This document shows, in pieces, positions 6,946 through 8,881 of a stretch of DNA of 8,881 bases (positions within the stretch are counted from its first letter, which is position 1; each line of letters begins with the position of its first letter). The position numbers were made by a program, and so were the translations under genes. Under the pieces are notes generated by a model, which was not told where the DNA came from, made no database searches, and worked only from the letters and a program-made list of their open reading frames with translations. Source of the stretch: Thiotrichaceae bacterium (GTDB lineage: Bacteria; Pseudomonadota; Gammaproteobacteria; Thiotrichales; Thiotrichaceae); NCBI GenBank assembly GCA_027030285.1, contig JALVFC010000302.1:1-8881 (forward strand), read 5' to 3'.

Positions 6946-6955
6946 CTGATAAAAA
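6927..6955 (+). promoter_or_regulatory. Promoter of the SoxK-like gene
   Basis: TTGACC (6927-6932, 5 of 6) and TAAAAA (6950-6955, 4 of 6) are 17 bp apart. Start would be near 6962, leaving a leader of about 34 nt with AAAGGAG (6983-6989) 6 nt before the ATG. An inverted repeat ACCC-TGTAT-GGGT (6930-6942) lies in the spacer of both divergent promoters and could be an operator. Confidence 0.5.
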
Positions 6956-6995
6956 TGCTACTGTCCATATATCGACAAGACCAAAGGAGAAATAA

Positions 6996-7277
6996 ATGAA
7001 ATTTAAAATCTTGCTAGCTTCACTATTACTTGCCGCTTCAACAACATCAGTTCAGGCGGGTGATGATCTGGCTTCTATCCTAAAAGAAGCAGCAGCCGAA
7101 AATGACAAGGCAAAAGCTGTGGGTTTTGAGTGGAGAGATACCGGGAAGATGCTCAAAAAAGCAAAAGAGGAAAAAGACCCCGAAAAAGCCCTAAAACTTG
7201 CCAAAAAAGCGTTGCAACAAGCGAAGCTGGCGCAACAACAGGCTGAAGCACAAAAAGATGCAGGACCAAGGTTCTAA
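6996..7277 (+). CDS. Small periplasmic protein resembling SoxXA-binding protein (SoxK family)
   Basis: A 93-residue protein with a clear Sec signal peptide: basic MKFK, a Leu/Ala-rich core and probable cleavage after VQA at residue 21. This leaves about 72 mature residues. The mature part is helical and highly charged. Its core, EWRDTGKMLKKAKEE followed by ALKLAKKALQQAKLAQQQA, matches from memory the pattern of SoxXA-binding proteins (WRDTxK, then K/A-rich helices with repeated LAxxA). Those proteins associate with the thiosulfate-oxidising SoxXA cytochrome in the periplasm of sulfur oxidisers. No cysteine or haem motif is present and no other sox gene is in the window, so the exact role is uncertain; paralogs away from sox clusters may do something else. 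The start is firm (AAAGGAG 6 nt upstream). A strong terminator closes the gene, so it is probably monocistronic. Confidence 0.62.
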   Translation: MKFKILLASLLLAASTTSVQAGDDLASILKEAAAENDKAKAVGFEWRDTGKMLKKAKEEKDPEKALKLAKKALQQAKLAQQQAEAQKDAGPRF

Positions 7278-7300
7278 CGAGAAGCTATAAACTGATAAAC

Positions 7301-7327
7301 AAAAAGGTCGGCTTGCCGGCCTTTTTT
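7301..7327 (+). terminator. Strong intrinsic terminator after the SoxK-like gene
   Basis: The stem GGTCGG (7306-7311) pairs with CCGGCC (7316-7321) around a CTTG tetraloop, with one G-U pair, and is followed by six Ts (7322-7327). Five As before the stem (7301-7305) extend the pairing and give a T-run on the opposite strand too. It lies 24 bp after the stop codon and only 14 bp before the xseA ATG. Confidence 0.88.
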
Positions 7328-7341
7328 ATATCAAATAATCC

Positions 7342-8694
7342 ATGCTTACCAACCAATTTCCTGGCTCACGAACCATCCTGAAGATATCGGAGCTAAATGC
7401 AGAAGTTGCTTTGTTGCTGCAATCCGGCTTTCCCGTACTGTGGGTTGAGGGGGAAATCTCAAATCTGGCAAGACCAGCGTCCGGGCATCTTTATTTCTCT
7501 CTTAAAGACAATAAAGCACAGGTTCGTTGCGCCATGTTTAAAAACAAAAACAGGCTGCTCAGATTAAGACCTGAAAATGGTATCAAGGTGCTTGCCAGAG
7601 TAAAAGCAGGTTTATATGAGCCGCGAGGTGACTTCCAGCTTATCGTCGAACATATGGAAGATGCTGGTGCCGGTCAGCTACAACAGGCATTTGAAGCGCT
7701 AAAAAGCAAATTGAAGCAGGCAGGTTTGTTTGACCCTTCAACAAAAAAGCCCATACCTGCCATGCCTGCACGTATTGGCATTATTACCTCACCCTCAGGT
7801 GCAGCGATACAGGATGTGATTCATGTTCTACAACGCCGTAGTCCACATATCCCACTTCTGATCTATCCCACTGCGGTACAGGGAGCACAGGCAACGGCAA
7901 GCATCGTCAAAGCCATCAAGCAGGCAGATCACGATCAGCGCTGTGATGTCCTGTTACTGGTCAGAGGCGGGGGCTCTATTGAGGACTTATGGTGCTTTAA
8001 TGAAGAAGCTGTTGCTCAGGCAATTTTTTCTGCCTGTACACCGATTGTGACGGGTGTTGGCCATGAGATTGATTTCACCATTGCTGATTTTGTTAGTGAC
8101 CAGCGAGCTCCTACACCATCCGCCGCTGCTGAACTGATCAGCCCGGATAAAGCGGAGATGGATAATGCCCTTACCAGTCTGGTAACAAGAATGCACAGGC
8201 TAATGCAACAGCGTGTAACAGCCTGGGGTAATAAGCTGGAACACCTGAATCACCGCCTGCTACAACAAAACCGACTAACCAAGATACAACAATATAAACA
8301 GCGGATAGATGAACTGTCCGCCCAGCTTTCTCGTAACCTTCAACAACAATTAACAGCGAGAAAAATAGCTCTGTTGCAGCAACAACAAAGACTGGCAAGT
8401 TGCTCACCCGCGCATCAGTTAAAAACGCAGCGTCAGCATACACAAAATCTGCAACAACGATTAACCACCAACATTAAGCACCGACACCAGCAATCGACAG
8501 AACGTCTGCATAGCCTGACAGCACGCCTCAATGCTATTAGCCCGCTGGCAACCTTATCTCGTGGTTATGCCATTGTTCGCAAACACGAAGAGGTTATCGC
8601 TTCGGTTAAACAGGTAAAAGAGGATGATCAACTCAATGTATTGCTTGCCGAGGGGAATTTCGATTGCAGAGTTACCCGGAGGCATACAAAATAA
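7342..8694 (+). CDS. xseA: Exodeoxyribonuclease VII large subunit
   Basis: Catalytic subunit of exonuclease VII, which with several XseB subunits degrades single-stranded DNA from both ends in the cytoplasm. The 450 residues match the E. coli length (456). An N-terminal OB-fold (about 15-110, with VEGEISNLARPASGHLYFSLKD) is followed by the nuclease domain. That domain carries GIITSPSGAAIQDV (Asp158), LLVRGGGSIEDLW (Arg208) and VTGVGHEIDFTIAD (His241, Asp244). These correspond to E. coli Asp155, Arg205, His238 and Asp241 at a constant +3 offset, so the active site is complete. Residues ~270-400 are a long Gln-rich coiled coil that binds XseB, and the C-terminus has the conserved LATLSRGYAIVRK. 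The ATG also agrees with the E. coli N-terminus. Oddly there is no Shine-Dalgarno sequence, and a strong terminator ends 14 bp upstream, so the mRNA may be nearly leaderless or arise by read-through. xseB is not in the window. Confidence 0.97.
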   Translation: MLTNQFPGSRTILKISELNAEVALLLQSGFPVLWVEGEISNLARPASGHLYFSLKDNKAQVRCAMFKNKNRLLRLRPENGIKVLARVKAGLYEPRGDFQLIVEHMEDAGAGQLQQAFEALKSKLKQAGLFDPSTKKPIPAMPARIGIITSPSGAAIQDVIHVLQRRSPHIPLLIYPTAVQGAQATASIVKAIKQADHDQRCDVLLLVRGGGSIEDLWCFNEEAVAQAIFSACTPIVTGVGHEIDFTIADFVSDQRAPTPSAAAELISPDKAEMDNALTSLVTRMHRLMQQRVTAWGNKLEHLNHRLLQQNRLTKIQQYKQRIDELSAQLSRNLQQQLTARKIALLQQQQRLASCSPAHQLKTQRQHTQNLQQRLTTNIKHRHQQSTERLHSLTARLNAISPLATLSRGYAIVRKHEEVIASVKQVKEDDQLNVLLAEGNFDCRVTRRHTK

Positions 8695-8881
8695 CAATGT
8701 AGACAGATCCAAACCAGAAGAGCAGGAAACAACCACCGCTCAGGACGTGCGGCTTCAGCCGCGCAGCAGTTATTCATAAAAACACGAGAATAACCTTCAA
8801 GGTGAACCCAAACCAGAAATACCCACCGTTGGCGCGATTAAAGTCGCACGTTATTACTCCCCCCCCCTTTTTTTTGTTATC
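8695..8881. other. Region after xseA without a supportable gene
   Basis: A GC-rich hairpin, GTGCGGC (8747-8753), TTCA loop, GCCGCGC (8758-8764), could mark the xseA transcript end, but no T-run follows. An ATG at 8697 is followed at once by TAG. One frame is open from 8703 to the right edge without a good start. A C9 run (8859-8867) is followed directly by a T8 run (8868-8875) near the edge. No gene is called here. Confidence 0.5.

Noticed and set aside
8636..8779. A 47-codon frame overlapping the end of xseA, starting ATG with AAAGAGGA upstream
   Set aside because: It runs in another frame of a conserved gene for a third of its length, shows no recognisable motif and ends just after the hairpin. 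It looks like chance.
8709..8818. 11-bp direct repeat CCAAACCAGAA (8709-8719 and 8808-8818), 99 bp apart
   Set aside because: Only two short copies with no shared flanks. Not enough for a repeat array or attachment site.
1..8881. CRISPR array, tRNA or rRNA genes, phage genes, toxin-antitoxin pair
   Set aside because: No regularly spaced repeats, no cloverleaf or rRNA-like stretch, and no matching protein motifs were found on either strand.

Overview
The window looks like a chromosomal piece of a gammaproteobacterium, probably a sulfur oxidiser. Three things suggest this: a GuaB and an XseA of gammaproteobacterial type lying close together and divergently oriented, an XseA whose catalytic residues sit at a constant +3 offset from E. 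coli XseA, and a small exported protein resembling the SoxXA-binding protein (SoxK) family. Base composition is moderate, and intergenic stretches are AT-rich with recognisable sigma70-type promoters. The species cannot be named from this.

Layout from left to right. (1) The 3' end of a D-Ala-D-Ala carboxypeptidase/endopeptidase gene (PBP4/DacB type) runs in from the left edge on the + strand. (2) A perfect 13-bp hairpin separates it from a convergent, minus-strand gene for a large exported seven-bladed FG-GAP beta-propeller protein with two related C-terminal modules. (3) A gene-free stretch of about 330 bp holds that gene's promoter and a nested inverted-repeat, MITE-like element that overlaps the end of the next gene. 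(4) A minus-strand membrane protein has a degenerate GGDEF domain: its signature is broken, but an RxxD inhibitory-site motif is in the correct register. (5) Divergent from it is a single-pass membrane protein of unknown function whose periplasmic part is a Met-rich heptad coiled coil. (6) guaB (IMP dehydrogenase) is on the minus strand. (7) The gap between guaB and the SoxK-like gene carries overlapping divergent promoters and a guaB leader that can fold into a long nested stem. (8) The SoxK-like gene is closed by a textbook terminator. (9) xseA (exonuclease VII large subunit) follows. (10) The last ~190 bp have no convincing gene and end in an odd C9-T8 homopolymer pair.

There is no single multi-gene system here; the genes are mostly monocistronic with their own promoters. 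guaB and xseA are housekeeping genes. The accessory interest lies in the degenerate GGDEF protein and its divergent coiled-coil neighbour (a possible membrane signalling pair, inferred from position only), the FG-GAP surface protein, the possible structured guaB leader, and a sox-type gene lodged between guaB and xseA.
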